NCBI RefSeq assembly: GCF_910586915.1
Contig: NZ_CAJULN010000053.1
Location: 1-16,070, forward strand
DNA: 16,070 nucleotides
Direction: 5' to 3'
From: an uncultured Bacteroides sp.
GTDB lineage: Bacteria > Bacteroidota > Bacteroidia > Bacteroidales > Bacteroidaceae
The notes beneath the pieces are model-generated. The model was given only the letters and a program-made list of their open reading frames with translations, was not told where the DNA came from and searched no databases. Positions 1-6,596 of this stretch are shown here, piece by piece (within the stretch, counting starts at the first letter, position 1; every line of letters starts with the position of its first letter). Both the position numbers and the translations under genes were made by a program.

Positions 1-407
1 GCGAGTTCTATCTCGATGCAAAGGAGAAGAAATACATCGACGAATGCGGCGCTGCCAACTTCTTCGGCATCAAAGACAATACGTACATCACACCGAAGTC
101 GACCTCCATCCTGCCTTCCATCACCAACAAGAGCCTGATGCAGTTGGCGGAAGATATGGGGCTTAAGGTAGAACGCCGTCCCATTCCGGAAGAAGAACTG
201 GCTACGTTCGAAGAAGCCGGCGCTTGCGGAACTGCTGCGGTAATCAGCCCGATTCAACGTATCGACGACCTCGAGAACGGAAAATCGTACGTTATCTCCA
301 AAGACGGCAAACCGGGACCTGTCTGCACTAAGCTATACAATAAGTTGCGCGGAATTCAGTATGGCGACGAGCCGGACACTCATGGATGGGTAACCGTCGT
401 AGAGTAA
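1..407 (+). CDS. ilvE: Branched-chain amino acid aminotransferase, C-terminal part (5' truncated by window edge)
   Basis: This is the C-terminal ~134 residues of a class IV PLP-dependent aminotransferase; reading begins at base 3 and stops with TAA at 405-407. The family transfers amino groups between 2-oxoglutarate/glutamate and leucine, isoleucine or valine in the cytoplasm, the last step of branched-chain amino acid synthesis. Visible family signatures are a substrate-loop region NFFGIKDNTYITP, the run SILPSITNKSLMQLAEDMG, and the cofactor-phosphate segment EEAGACGTAAVISPI, which is typical of the IlvE branch rather than D-amino acid transaminase or aminodeoxychorismate lyase. The catalytic lysine lies upstream of the window. 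The protein ends HGWVTVVE, a normal end for this family. The next gene starts 44 bases downstream on the same strand, and no terminator is seen in the gap, so readthrough is possible. The identity is secure; only the N-terminus is missing. Confidence 0.93.
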   Translation, partial: EFYLDAKEKKYIDECGAANFFGIKDNTYITPKSTSILPSITNKSLMQLAEDMGLKVERRPIPEEELATFEEAGACGTAAVISPIQRIDDLENGKSYVISKDGKPGPVCTKLYNKLRGIQYGDEPDTHGWVTVVE

Positions 408-451
408 CCGGCGTCCACATATAAACACACATTTATCTAATCTAAATTATC

Positions 452-1030
452 ATGTTGAAAGAAAATTCAGAATTGCGTGCCGAGGCACGTAAGGCGCTTC
501 AAGGTAAGTGGCCTATGGCAGCTATTGCTGCGTTGATTACATTGGGTATCACCGGTGTGTCATCCTACATTCCGGTAGTGGGAGTCATTTTAGTCGGATT
601 GCCGGTAACTTACGGCTTTATGGTATTGATGCTTGCATTGCGTCGTGGCGCAGGCGATGTGGACTTCGGAACTTTGTTCGAGGCTTTCAAGGATTACGGC
701 CGTATCGTGGGAACGAAAGCATTGCAGGCTATCTACACCGTTTTGTGGTCTATGCTGCTGGTTGTTCCGGGTGTCATCAAAGGCTATTCGTATGCAATGA
801 CCGATTTTATTCTGAAAGACGAGTTGCAGTTGAAGAACAATGAAGCCATCGAAAAGAGTATGGCTATGATGGATGGCAACAAAATGAAGTTGTTCATGCT
901 CGACCTGAGCTTCATCGGATGGGGAATTCTCTGCTGCTTTACGCTCGGTATCGGTTTCCTGTTCTTGATGCCCTATATGCAGGCAGCTCGCGCAGCTTTC
1001 TATGAAGACCTCAAAGCACAGCAGGCTTGA
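452..1030 (+). CDS. DUF975-like integral membrane protein
   Basis: This 192-residue protein looks like the DUF975 family of small membrane proteins of unknown function. It starts with a charged helix (LKENSELRAEARKALQGKW) typical of that family. Hydrophobic segments follow at about residues 21-40 and 45-65, 92-115, and 147-175, so it probably crosses the membrane four or more times. The glycine-rich segments and the motif KNNEAIEKSMAMMDGNK before the last hydrophobic stretch also fit DUF975, in which that loop carries an S-x-x-M-M-x-G-x-K pattern. The ATG at 452 is preferred because it begins the conserved amphipathic helix; there is no convincing Shine-Dalgarno, as is common in Bacteroides. 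No promoter was found in the 44-base gap after ilvE, so it may be cotranscribed with it. A strong terminator follows at 1069-1104. Function unknown. Confidence 0.85.
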   Translation: MLKENSELRAEARKALQGKWPMAAIAALITLGITGVSSYIPVVGVILVGLPVTYGFMVLMLALRRGAGDVDFGTLFEAFKDYGRIVGTKALQAIYTVLWSMLLVVPGVIKGYSYAMTDFILKDELQLKNNEAIEKSMAMMDGNKMKLFMLDLSFIGWGILCCFTLGIGFLFLMPYMQAARAAFYEDLKAQQA

Positions 1031-1068
1031 TAACATAACGGACACAATCAAGCGTCCGGTAAAAGGAG

Positions 1069-1104
1069 AACGGAGTACGGAGAAATCCGCACTCCGTTTT
1101 TTTT
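1069..1104 (+). terminator. Intrinsic terminator after the DUF975-like gene
   Basis: The arms AACGGAGT-a-CGGA (1069-1081) and TCCG-c-ACTCCGTT (1086-1098) form a stem with one internal mismatch and a GAAA tetraloop. A run of eight T follows at 1097-1104. It lies 39 bases after the stop of the membrane-protein gene and separates it from trmB. Confidence 0.88.
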
Positions 1105-1132
1105 GTCCGGTGCATCAAAATAAGTACCTTTG
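1102..1132 (+). promoter_or_regulatory. Bacteroides-type promoter for trmB-mrp
   Basis: TTTG at 1102-1105, a 19-base spacer, and TACCTTTG at 1125-1132 match the Bacteroides -33/-7 consensus (TTTG, then TAnnTTTG). Transcription should start near 1138, leaving a leader of only about 14 bases before the ATG at 1152. The -33 box is made from the T-tract of the preceding terminator. Confidence 0.8.
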
Positions 1133-1151
1133 CGACCTAATCAGTATTGAT

Positions 1152-1910
1152 ATGGGAAAGAATAAATTAGAAAAGTTTGCCGACATGGCAAGTTATCCGC
1201 ATGTGTTCGAATATCCCTATTCGGCAGTAGATAACGTGCCCTTTGAGATGAAAGGAAAATGGCATGAAGAGTTTTTCAAGAACGATCACCCGATAGTGCT
1301 CGAACTGGGTTGCGGGCGTGGCGAATACACCGTAGGGTTGGGAAAAATGTTTCCCGAAAAGAACTTTATCGCAGTCGATATAAAAGGCGCCCGTATGTGG
1401 ACGGGAGCAACGGAATCATTACAGGCAGGGATGAAGAATGTAGCTTTCCTCCGTACGAATATCGAAATCATCGAACGTTTCTTTGCCGCAGGCGAAGTGA
1501 GCGAAATATGGCTCACCTTCTCCGACCCGCAGATGAAAAAGGCAACCAAACGACTGACATCCACCTACTTTATGCAAAGATACCGCAAGTTTCTGCAACC
1601 CGACGGAATCGTGCATCTGAAAACGGACAGCAACTTCATGTTTACCTATACAAAATACATGATAGAAGCCAACCGCCTCCCCGTAGAGTTTATGACGGAA
1701 GATTTGTATCACTCCGATTTGGTAGACGATATTCTCGGTATCAAGACCTATTATGAACAACAGTGGCTCGACCGTGGCTTGAATATCAAGTATATCAAGT
1801 TCCGGCTTCCGCAAGAAGGCGAACTGCAGGAACCCGATGTGGAGATAGAACTTGACTCATACCGCAGCTACAACCGTAGCAAGCGTAGCGGACTGAGCAC
1901 AAGCAAATAA
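1152..1910 (+). CDS. trmB: tRNA (guanine-N7-)-methyltransferase
   Basis: This 252-residue SAM-dependent enzyme methylates N7 of G46 in the variable loop of many tRNAs. The SAM-binding motif I is VLELGCGRGEYT (about 49-60), followed by the acidic ribose-binding segment FIAVDIKGARMW (72-83). The TrmB signature normally reads F-P-D-P-W-x-K-K; here it is LTFSDPQMKKATKRLTS (121-137), keeping the D-P, K-K and K-R-L positions. HLKTDSNF (155-162) and the C-terminal TYYEQQWLDRG (199-209) also fit the family. The frame is open upstream to 1002, but the start is placed at 1152. That ATG is just after a consensus promoter, and the residues before it are non-conserved and lie inside the terminator hairpin. 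Mrp follows 35 bases later on the same strand and is probably cotranscribed. Confidence 0.95.
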   Translation: MGKNKLEKFADMASYPHVFEYPYSAVDNVPFEMKGKWHEEFFKNDHPIVLELGCGRGEYTVGLGKMFPEKNFIAVDIKGARMWTGATESLQAGMKNVAFLRTNIEIIERFFAAGEVSEIWLTFSDPQMKKATKRLTSTYFMQRYRKFLQPDGIVHLKTDSNFMFTYTKYMIEANRLPVEFMTEDLYHSDLVDDILGIKTYYEQQWLDRGLNIKYIKFRLPQEGELQEPDVEIELDSYRSYNRSKRSGLSTSK

Positions 1911-1945
1911 TTAGAAAACAGTAATTTGTCAAATAGTAAATAGAA

Positions 1946-3046
1946 ATGACTCTTTATCCTAAATTGATATTGGATGCATTGGCAACGGTGCGTTATCCCG
2001 GTACGGGAAAGAATCTGATAGAAGCGGAGATGGTTGCCGACAATCTCCGTATCGACGGTATGAATGTCAGCTTTTCGCTGATATTTGAGAAGCCTACCGA
2101 CCCGTTTATGAAATCAATGTTGAAGTCTGCGGAGACGGCTATCCATACCTATGTTTCTCCCGACGTGCAGGTGACGATAACAACGGAAAGCAAGCAGGCT
2201 CCCCGGCCGGAAGTCGGCAAGATGCTCCCGCAAGTGAAGAACATCGTCGGTATCTCTTCGGGAAAGGGCGGTGTAGGCAAGTCTACCGTATCGGCAAATC
2301 TGGCGGTTGCTTTGGCGAAGTTGGGTTATAAGGTCGGTCTGCTCGATGCCGATATTTTCGGGCCTTCGATGCCGAAGATGTTTCAGGTGGAGGATGCACG
2401 TCCGTATGCCGAACGCATAGAGGGCCGCGATTTGATTATCCCGGTCGAGAAGTATGGAGTGAAACTGCTGTCTATCGGTTTCTTTGTCGACCCCGACCAG
2501 GCTACCTTGTGGCGCGGCGGAATGGCAAGCAACGCCTTGAAGCAGTTGATAGGTGATGCGGCTTGGGGCGACCTGGACTATTTTCTGATAGACCTCCCGC
2601 CCGGAACCAGCGATATTCATCTGACTGTTGTTCAGACGCTGGCAATGACGGGCGCTATCGTTGTCAGCACTCCGCAGGCGGTGGCTTTGGCAGATGCCCG
2701 TAAGGGAATCAATATGTTTACCAATGATAAGGTGAATGTGCACATTCTCGGCCTGGTGGAGAACATGGCCTGGTTTACGCCTGCCGAACTGCCGGAAAAC
2801 AAATATTACCTCTTCGGCAAAGAAGGAGCCAAGAAGTTGGCGGAAGAGATGAATGTTCCGTTGTTGGGACAGATTCCTATTGTGCAGAGCATCTGCGAAG
2901 GGGGAGACAACGGCACACCTGTCGCATTGGACGAGGATACCATAACCGGACGTGCTTTCTTGTCACTGGCCGCAAGTGTTGTCCGCCAGGTAGACCGCCG
3001 GAACATCGAGATGGCCCCGACGAAGGTGGTGGAAATGCATAAGTAA
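1946..3046 (+). CDS. mrp: Mrp/ApbC-family P-loop ATPase, Fe-S cluster carrier type
   Basis: This 366-residue cytoplasmic protein belongs to the Mrp/NBP35 family, which binds and delivers iron-sulfur clusters to target proteins. Residues 1-85 form a MIP18-type (DUF59) domain. The deviant Walker A motif SGKGGVGKST is at 105-114, with the signature lysine at 107. Walker B-like LLDADIFGPSMPKMF follows at 132-146 and switch II DYFLIDLPPGTSD at 211-223, all classic for this branch of the ParA/MinD superfamily. The region VENMAWFTPAELPENKYYLFG (261-281) corresponds to the segment where Escherichia coli Mrp has a CxxC pair; no cysteines are present here. That absence may be normal for Bacteroidota members, so cluster binding is an inference from the family. 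It lies downstream of trmB and ends at a strong terminator shared with the convergent M56 gene. Confidence 0.93.
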   Translation: MTLYPKLILDALATVRYPGTGKNLIEAEMVADNLRIDGMNVSFSLIFEKPTDPFMKSMLKSAETAIHTYVSPDVQVTITTESKQAPRPEVGKMLPQVKNIVGISSGKGGVGKSTVSANLAVALAKLGYKVGLLDADIFGPSMPKMFQVEDARPYAERIEGRDLIIPVEKYGVKLLSIGFFVDPDQATLWRGGMASNALKQLIGDAAWGDLDYFLIDLPPGTSDIHLTVVQTLAMTGAIVVSTPQAVALADARKGINMFTNDKVNVHILGLVENMAWFTPAELPENKYYLFGKEGAKKLAEEMNVPLLGQIPIVQSICEGGDNGTPVALDEDTITGRAFLSLAASVVRQVDRRNIEMAPTKVVEMHK

Positions 3047-3064
3047 TTATCAACGGTATATCTG

Positions 3065-3105
3065 AAAGAGCCGGCGGTGAATGATGACTCACCGTCGGCT
3101 CTTTT
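3065..3105. terminator. Bidirectional terminator between mrp and the M56 gene
   Basis: A 16-bp stem pairs AAAGAGCCGGCGGTGA (3065-3080) with TCACCGTCGGCTCTTT (3089-3104), with one G-T wobble and an 8-base loop. The plus-strand exit is CTCTTTTAT and serves mrp. The minus-strand exit has only a short T run, so termination of the M56 gene may be weaker. The hairpin is entirely between the two convergent stop codons. Confidence 0.85.
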
Positions 3106-3108
3106 ATA

Positions 3109-4827
3109 TTATTTGCCCTGTTCTAAGCGGAATACAATAGGGAGGGTATATTCCACGGCAACCGCTTGTCCGCGTTGCAGTCCCGGTTCCCATTTCGGCA
3201 TACAGCTTACCACGCGGATGGCTTCCGCATCGAGTGCCGGGGTTACGCTATGTAATATTTTTACATTGGATATGCTTCCGTCTTTACCGACAATCATTTG
3301 CACGACAACTTTTCCTTGCTCTTTGTTTTGTTGTGCTTTCACCGGATATTTGACATTTTTTGCCAGATATCTCATTATGCCTACAGTTCCACCGGGGAAT
3401 TTGGGCATTGTTTCCACCATCTTGAACGTGGGTTCATTATCGTTTATCTTTGGTTGTGCTTCATTGATAGCATTATCTTCTTTAGGGGCATATGCTACTA
3501 CGACTATCTCTTCCAAGTCCGATTGCTTTACCTCTTCCGCTTTGGCCTGTTGTGGAGAGCCGCTCAGGCGGAACGCAACGGGTATGGAGTATTGTACATT
3601 TACCGCTTTTCCTCGTTGCATTCCCGGTTTCCATTTCGGCATGGTAGCAATCACCCGTTCGGCTTCTTTGTCGAGAGAGGGTTCTATGCTTCGAACTGTT
3701 TTGATGTCCGATATGCTTCCGTCTTTTTTGACAACGAACTTCACGATTACCCGCCCTTGTGCACTTTTGGCTTGTGCTTCGGCCGGATATTTGGTATTCT
3801 TTGCCAGGTATTCCAACAGCGCATTTACTCCGCCCGGAAACTCAGGCATGACTTCTACTACCTGAAATACAAGGGAGTCGGACTCACTCTTCGGTTGGAA
3901 CTCGGATACTTCTGCTTCTTTTACGAATTTCTTGGTTGTGCGTGCCACCGTTTCGATATTGCTGATAATCAGCAACAGGGTAGCCAAAGGAAGAAACATC
4001 AGATACTTCGTTCTTCCTATTTTCCTTGTTCTTTGTTTGTTCATCATTTTAATACGGTTTTTGAGTGGTAAAACATTGAAACTATTTGATAAATTTGCTG
4101 CAGCCTTGTGATGAGCCAGTTCCAATAAATGATACTGGTAGGATTTACAGTCGTGCCCCGTTTCCAGCACATGATGGTCGGCCATGTATTCGAGGTTTCC
4201 TCTTACTTCGCGTTTCATCAGCCAGATGAACGGGTTGAACCAGCAGGAGATACACATCAGTTCGCTCACGAGTACGTCTATCGAGTGATATTGGCGGGCG
4301 TGTGTCTCTTCGTGGGTGATTATTTCGCTTATTTCAGCTTCCGTGTGCGAGGAGGGGGGGATAAAAATCCACCGGAAGAAAGAAAAAGGCCCGCTTGCTC
4401 TCTTCAAGAGATGCACCCGTACTCCTTGTATGGTACTTTGCGGAGATTGGAAGTGCAGCCGTACGATGCTCCCCAACTGAATGAGGAAACGCAGGCCTAA
4501 TAGCAACACTCCCGCCCAATAAATGACGGTGATACAGAGCATGGTCAACTCCCGTTGGGTCATCGCCGTTTCCTGTTGGGATACGATGATTGGTTCCGAG
4601 GGGATGATGTTGGCATAGAAATCGGCCATTGCCACCATCGGTTCGTGAGCCGTTACCCATTCCTGGATATTCAGCAACGGATACAACAGAGAGACGGCAA
4701 AGAAACATAGCAAAGCCGTCCGGCGCCAGTAGAAAAAGGTGTCTTTATAGAAAAATAGCCGGTAGAATGCATAAAACAGAGCTATCGCTACATTTGTCTT
4801 TAGAAAATAGGCTAATTCGGGAGTCAT
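3109..4827 (-). CDS. M56 (BlaR1/MecR1-like) membrane metallopeptidase with two TonB C-terminal domains
   Basis: This 572-residue protein pairs a BlaR1-type peptidase with two TonB C-terminal domains. Hydrophobic segments lie at about 6-25, 36-53, 97-118 and 275-292. Between the third and fourth is the zinc motif HEETH (172-176), with a likely third ligand in NLEYMAD (Glu213). After the last membrane helix come two homologous TonB_C domains, at about 323-421 and 469-568, each opening with V-E-x-M-P-x-F-P-G-G and containing KYP, GSIS and MPKWxPG. The linker between them has DLEEIVVVAYAPKE (437-450), resembling the TonB-box/plug start of SusC-like transporters. In BlaR1 the peptidase senses a ligand outside the cell and inactivates the BlaI repressor. 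Here the beta-lactam sensor is replaced by TonB domains, so the signal is unknown. It starts 12 bases after the repressor gene, in the same transcript. Confidence 0.92.
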   Translation of the reverse strand: MTPELAYFLKTNVAIALFYAFYRLFFYKDTFFYWRRTALLCFFAVSLLYPLLNIQEWVTAHEPMVAMADFYANIIPSEPIIVSQQETAMTQRELTMLCITVIYWAGVLLLGLRFLIQLGSIVRLHFQSPQSTIQGVRVHLLKRASGPFSFFRWIFIPPSSHTEAEISEIITHEETHARQYHSIDVLVSELMCISCWFNPFIWLMKREVRGNLEYMADHHVLETGHDCKSYQYHLLELAHHKAAANLSNSFNVLPLKNRIKMMNKQRTRKIGRTKYLMFLPLATLLLIISNIETVARTTKKFVKEAEVSEFQPKSESDSLVFQVVEVMPEFPGGVNALLEYLAKNTKYPAEAQAKSAQGRVIVKFVVKKDGSISDIKTVRSIEPSLDKEAERVIATMPKWKPGMQRGKAVNVQYSIPVAFRLSGSPQQAKAEEVKQSDLEEIVVVAYAPKEDNAINEAQPKINDNEPTFKMVETMPKFPGGTVGIMRYLAKNVKYPVKAQQNKEQGKVVVQMIVGKDGSISNVKILHSVTPALDAEAIRVVSCMPKWEPGLQRGQAVAVEYTLPIVFRLEQGK

Positions 4828-4839
4828 GGCGGAGGGGGG

Positions 4840-5208
4840 CTATTGGTTTTCTTTTCCTTTCTCTATCAGGTCGATGATGTCCTTCAGGTCATCGGCCGAA
4901 ATCTTTTGGTCTTTGGCAAAGAATGAAACCATTTCTTTGTAAGAGTTCTCAAAATAATTGCGCACCACGCTACTCATAAAATGACGTTTGTATTCATTTT
5001 CGCGAATAGCAGGAGTATATTGATAGGTATTCCCCACCCGTTTGGAGGTGACGTATCCTTTGCGTTCGAGGTTCTTTACGATGGAAGCGACAGTGGTGTA
5101 TGGCGGAACGGGTTGCGTGTACTTTGCAACGATGTCTTTTACAAAACAGCTTTGCAATTCCCAGACGTAAATCATTACCTCTTCTTCTTGTATAGTTAAC
5201 TTTTCCAT
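4840..5208 (-). CDS. BlaI/MecI/CopY-family transcriptional repressor
   Basis: This 122-residue DNA-binding protein has the size and sequence of the BlaI/MecI family. The winged helix occupies about residues 1-70, opening with KLTIQEEEVMIYVWE. The recognition helix region is PPYTTVASIVKNLERKGYV (35-53) and the wing is RVGNTYQYTPAI (57-68). The C-terminal part (70-122) is the usual helical dimerisation region, including EMVSFFAKDQKIS, the area near which BlaI is cleaved. Such repressors bind palindromes as dimers and are released when the partner M56 sensor-peptidase is activated; that partner is encoded immediately downstream. Two candidate operators and a promoter lie directly upstream (5211-5272), so autoregulation is likely. 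True beta-lactam resistance is not implied, because no beta-lactamase gene is nearby. The ATG at 5206-5208 gives the full family N-terminus. Confidence 0.94.
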   Translation of the reverse strand: MEKLTIQEEEVMIYVWELQSCFVKDIVAKYTQPVPPYTTVASIVKNLERKGYVTSKRVGNTYQYTPAIRENEYKRHFMSSVVRNYFENSYKEMVSFFAKDQKISADDLKDIIDLIEKGKENQ

Positions 5209-5210
5209 AG

Positions 5211-5272
5211 ATATATTGTTTAATTACGAATACTTCGCAAATCTACGAATGTTTCGTAATTAAACAATATAT
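5211..5272 (-). promoter_or_regulatory. Operator region: 20-bp perfect inverted repeat with two 17-bp palindromes
   Basis: The outer arms ATATATTGTTTAATTACGAA (5211-5230) and its exact reverse complement (5253-5272) are separated by 22 bases. Within this are two operator-like palindromes: TTACGAATACTTCGCAA (5224-5240) and CTACGAATGTTTCGTAA (5243-5259). Each is seven bases, three bases, seven bases with one mismatch, and their centres are 19 bp apart, about two helical turns. They flank and overlap the promoter of the BlaI-family gene, as expected for an autoregulated BlaI system. Binding is inferred, not shown. Confidence 0.75.
5238..5268 (-). promoter_or_regulatory. Bacteroides-type promoter of the repressor-M56 unit
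   Basis: On the minus strand, ATTG (5268-5265), a 19-base spacer and TAGATTTG (5245-5238) match the -33/-7 consensus. The -7 box sits between the two operator palindromes, and the -33 box lies in the outer inverted-repeat arm. Transcription would start roughly 25 bases before the repressor ATG. Confidence 0.75.
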
Positions 5273-5281
5273 AGGAAGTTA

Positions 5282-5312
5282 ATAATTGCAAAAGCCTGAT
5301 TTTTGCAATTAT
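5282..5312 (-). terminator. AT-rich hairpin after the export operon, possible terminator
   Basis: The arms ATAATTGCAAAA (5282-5293) and TTTTGCAATTAT (5301-5312) make a perfect 12-bp stem with a 7-base loop, 18 bases beyond the stop of the last permease gene and just before the repressor promoter. On the minus strand no clear T-tract follows, so termination may be partial and some readthrough into the repressor gene is possible. Confidence 0.5.
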
Positions 5313-5330
5313 ATTTTAATGTGTTGTACG

Positions 5331-6596
5331 CTATCCGTGTTGGGTAGGCTGTTTCGATAATCGCTCTTTTTCTTTCAGTTCCTTGTATCTTTCGATGATG
5401 TGTTTGCGGCTCATCAGGATTTGGCGGCGATATACCCCGCAGGTGGTGAGGAAGTAGAATCCTGCTTGTAGCCACAGAGCCTTGTATTCAAAAGCCACTT
5501 CGCTCAAAGTCGCTCCCATGTTATTGATTTTCACAAAGCCGTTGATTCCGAAAGTAGACGGGAATATATACGACAGATATTTCCAGAACGGAGGAATGGC
5601 GGCACCCGGCCAGGAAATGCCGGAGATGAATAACAGAGGAACGGATGTGAATACGAAAATCAGCATACACGTTTCGCGGTTACGGATGGCAATGGAGGCC
5701 GTCATTGCAAAGAAAATGCAGGCGGCAAGGTACGGGAGAACGAACAGTATCAATGAACCGGGTTGCCCGATTTGGTTGAGGCTGAATAGTCGTGGCACGA
5801 TGTGTAGTACGTAGAAAGCAATCAATACATAGACCATGAAATAGCTGAGCCCTTTTCCGAGTACGATTCGTAAAGTACCGTTGTAATGCCGGTTGATAGG
5901 TACAAGGTCTTTGAACCGGTTGTTTTCGCGTGCCGTTCCGGCAGACAGACCGATACCGAGCAACAAAGTCTGCTGGATAATCAGCACCAGCACGGCGGGA
6001 ATCAGAAAAGCGGCGAATCCGGCAGTCGGGTTGAATATCGAAATCTCTTCATACTCTATCGGATAAGCGGTGATTTCGTCCTGGCGGTCGGTTGTGTTCC
6101 CACTGCGGGAAATTTTGATATCCTTGTTCATATCCAGCGAGACGGCGGTATTGGCTATCAGCATGGATTTGTAATAAAGCAGTCCGCTCATGTCGCAATA
6201 AAGACTGACTTGCGTCTGTTTCCCCCGGGCAATGTTGTCGCTGAAGTCGGTCGGGATATAAATGATGCCATACGCTTGTCGGTTCTTAAGCATCTGCTTG
6301 GCCTCTTCCATATCGGCACAGTGAGATACGATTTGCACATCGGGGGTAGCGTCTACTTTCCGGAGGTATTCACGACTGAGGGACGAATGGGAACCGTCGA
6401 CGACAACGGCGGGAACTTCACGCACAACCTCATTGTCGTAGATGAAGCTATACAACAACGGATAGCCCAGCGGCACGAGTATAAAGAATATCAGTACCCC
6501 CTGGTCGCGGAAAGTAGTCCGGAACTCCTGTTTCCAGATATAAAACAGGTCGTGGATGCCTTGCAATATCTTGTCTTTTAATTTTATATCTTTCAT
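5331..6596 (-). CDS. ABC-2 type transporter permease (second of a pair)
   Basis: This 421-residue protein has the ABC-2 permease layout. There is one N-terminal membrane helix at about 33-53, an extracytoplasmic domain of about 135 residues, then a cluster of helices near 193-219, 250-270, 281-304, 310-328 and 371-389. FNPTAGFAAFLIPAVLV before the second helix and SGISWPGAAIPPFWKYLSYIFPSTFGI after the fifth are characteristic of the YhhJ/YbhR/YbhS branch. The soluble domain (VVVDGSHSSLSREYLRKVDATP, then YGIIYIPTDFS) parallels the same region of the upstream permease, so the two are paralogues and probably form a heterodimer. Its ATG directly abuts the stop codon of that permease (TAA then ATG), suggesting translational coupling. 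It should act with the adaptor and outer-membrane channel encoded upstream. The substrate cannot be read from sequence. Confidence 0.92.
   Translation of the reverse strand: MKDIKLKDKILQGIHDLFYIWKQEFRTTFRDQGVLIFFILVPLGYPLLYSFIYDNEVVREVPAVVVDGSHSSLSREYLRKVDATPDVQIVSHCADMEEAKQMLKNRQAYGIIYIPTDFSDNIARGKQTQVSLYCDMSGLLYYKSMLIANTAVSLDMNKDIKISRSGNTTDRQDEITAYPIEYEEISIFNPTAGFAAFLIPAVLVLIIQQTLLLGIGLSAGTARENNRFKDLVPINRHYNGTLRIVLGKGLSYFMVYVLIAFYVLHIVPRLFSLNQIGQPGSLILFVLPYLAACIFFAMTASIAIRNRETCMLIFVFTSVPLLFISGISWPGAAIPPFWKYLSYIFPSTFGINGFVKINNMGATLSEVAFEYKALWLQAGFYFLTTCGVYRRQILMSRKHIIERYKELKEKERLSKQPTQHG

Noticed and set aside
1002..1151. N-terminal extension of TrmB
   Set aside because: It would start inside the DUF975-like gene and read through the terminator hairpin and promoter; the conserved protein begins at 1152.
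3298..4071. Long plus-strand open frame inside the M56 gene
   Set aside because: It is antisense to a protein with clear M56 and TonB_C motifs and has no family resemblance; its length follows from codon bias of the real gene.
4840..5208. Beta-lactam resistance locus
   Set aside because: The repressor is BlaI-like, but the partner sensor lacks a penicillin-binding domain and no beta-lactamase is present.
5224..5259. The BlaI-type operator also controlling the export operon
   Set aside because: The TTACGAA-n3-TTCGTAA motif was not found in the 10277-10511 promoter region, and the export operon is transcribed toward this site, not away from it.
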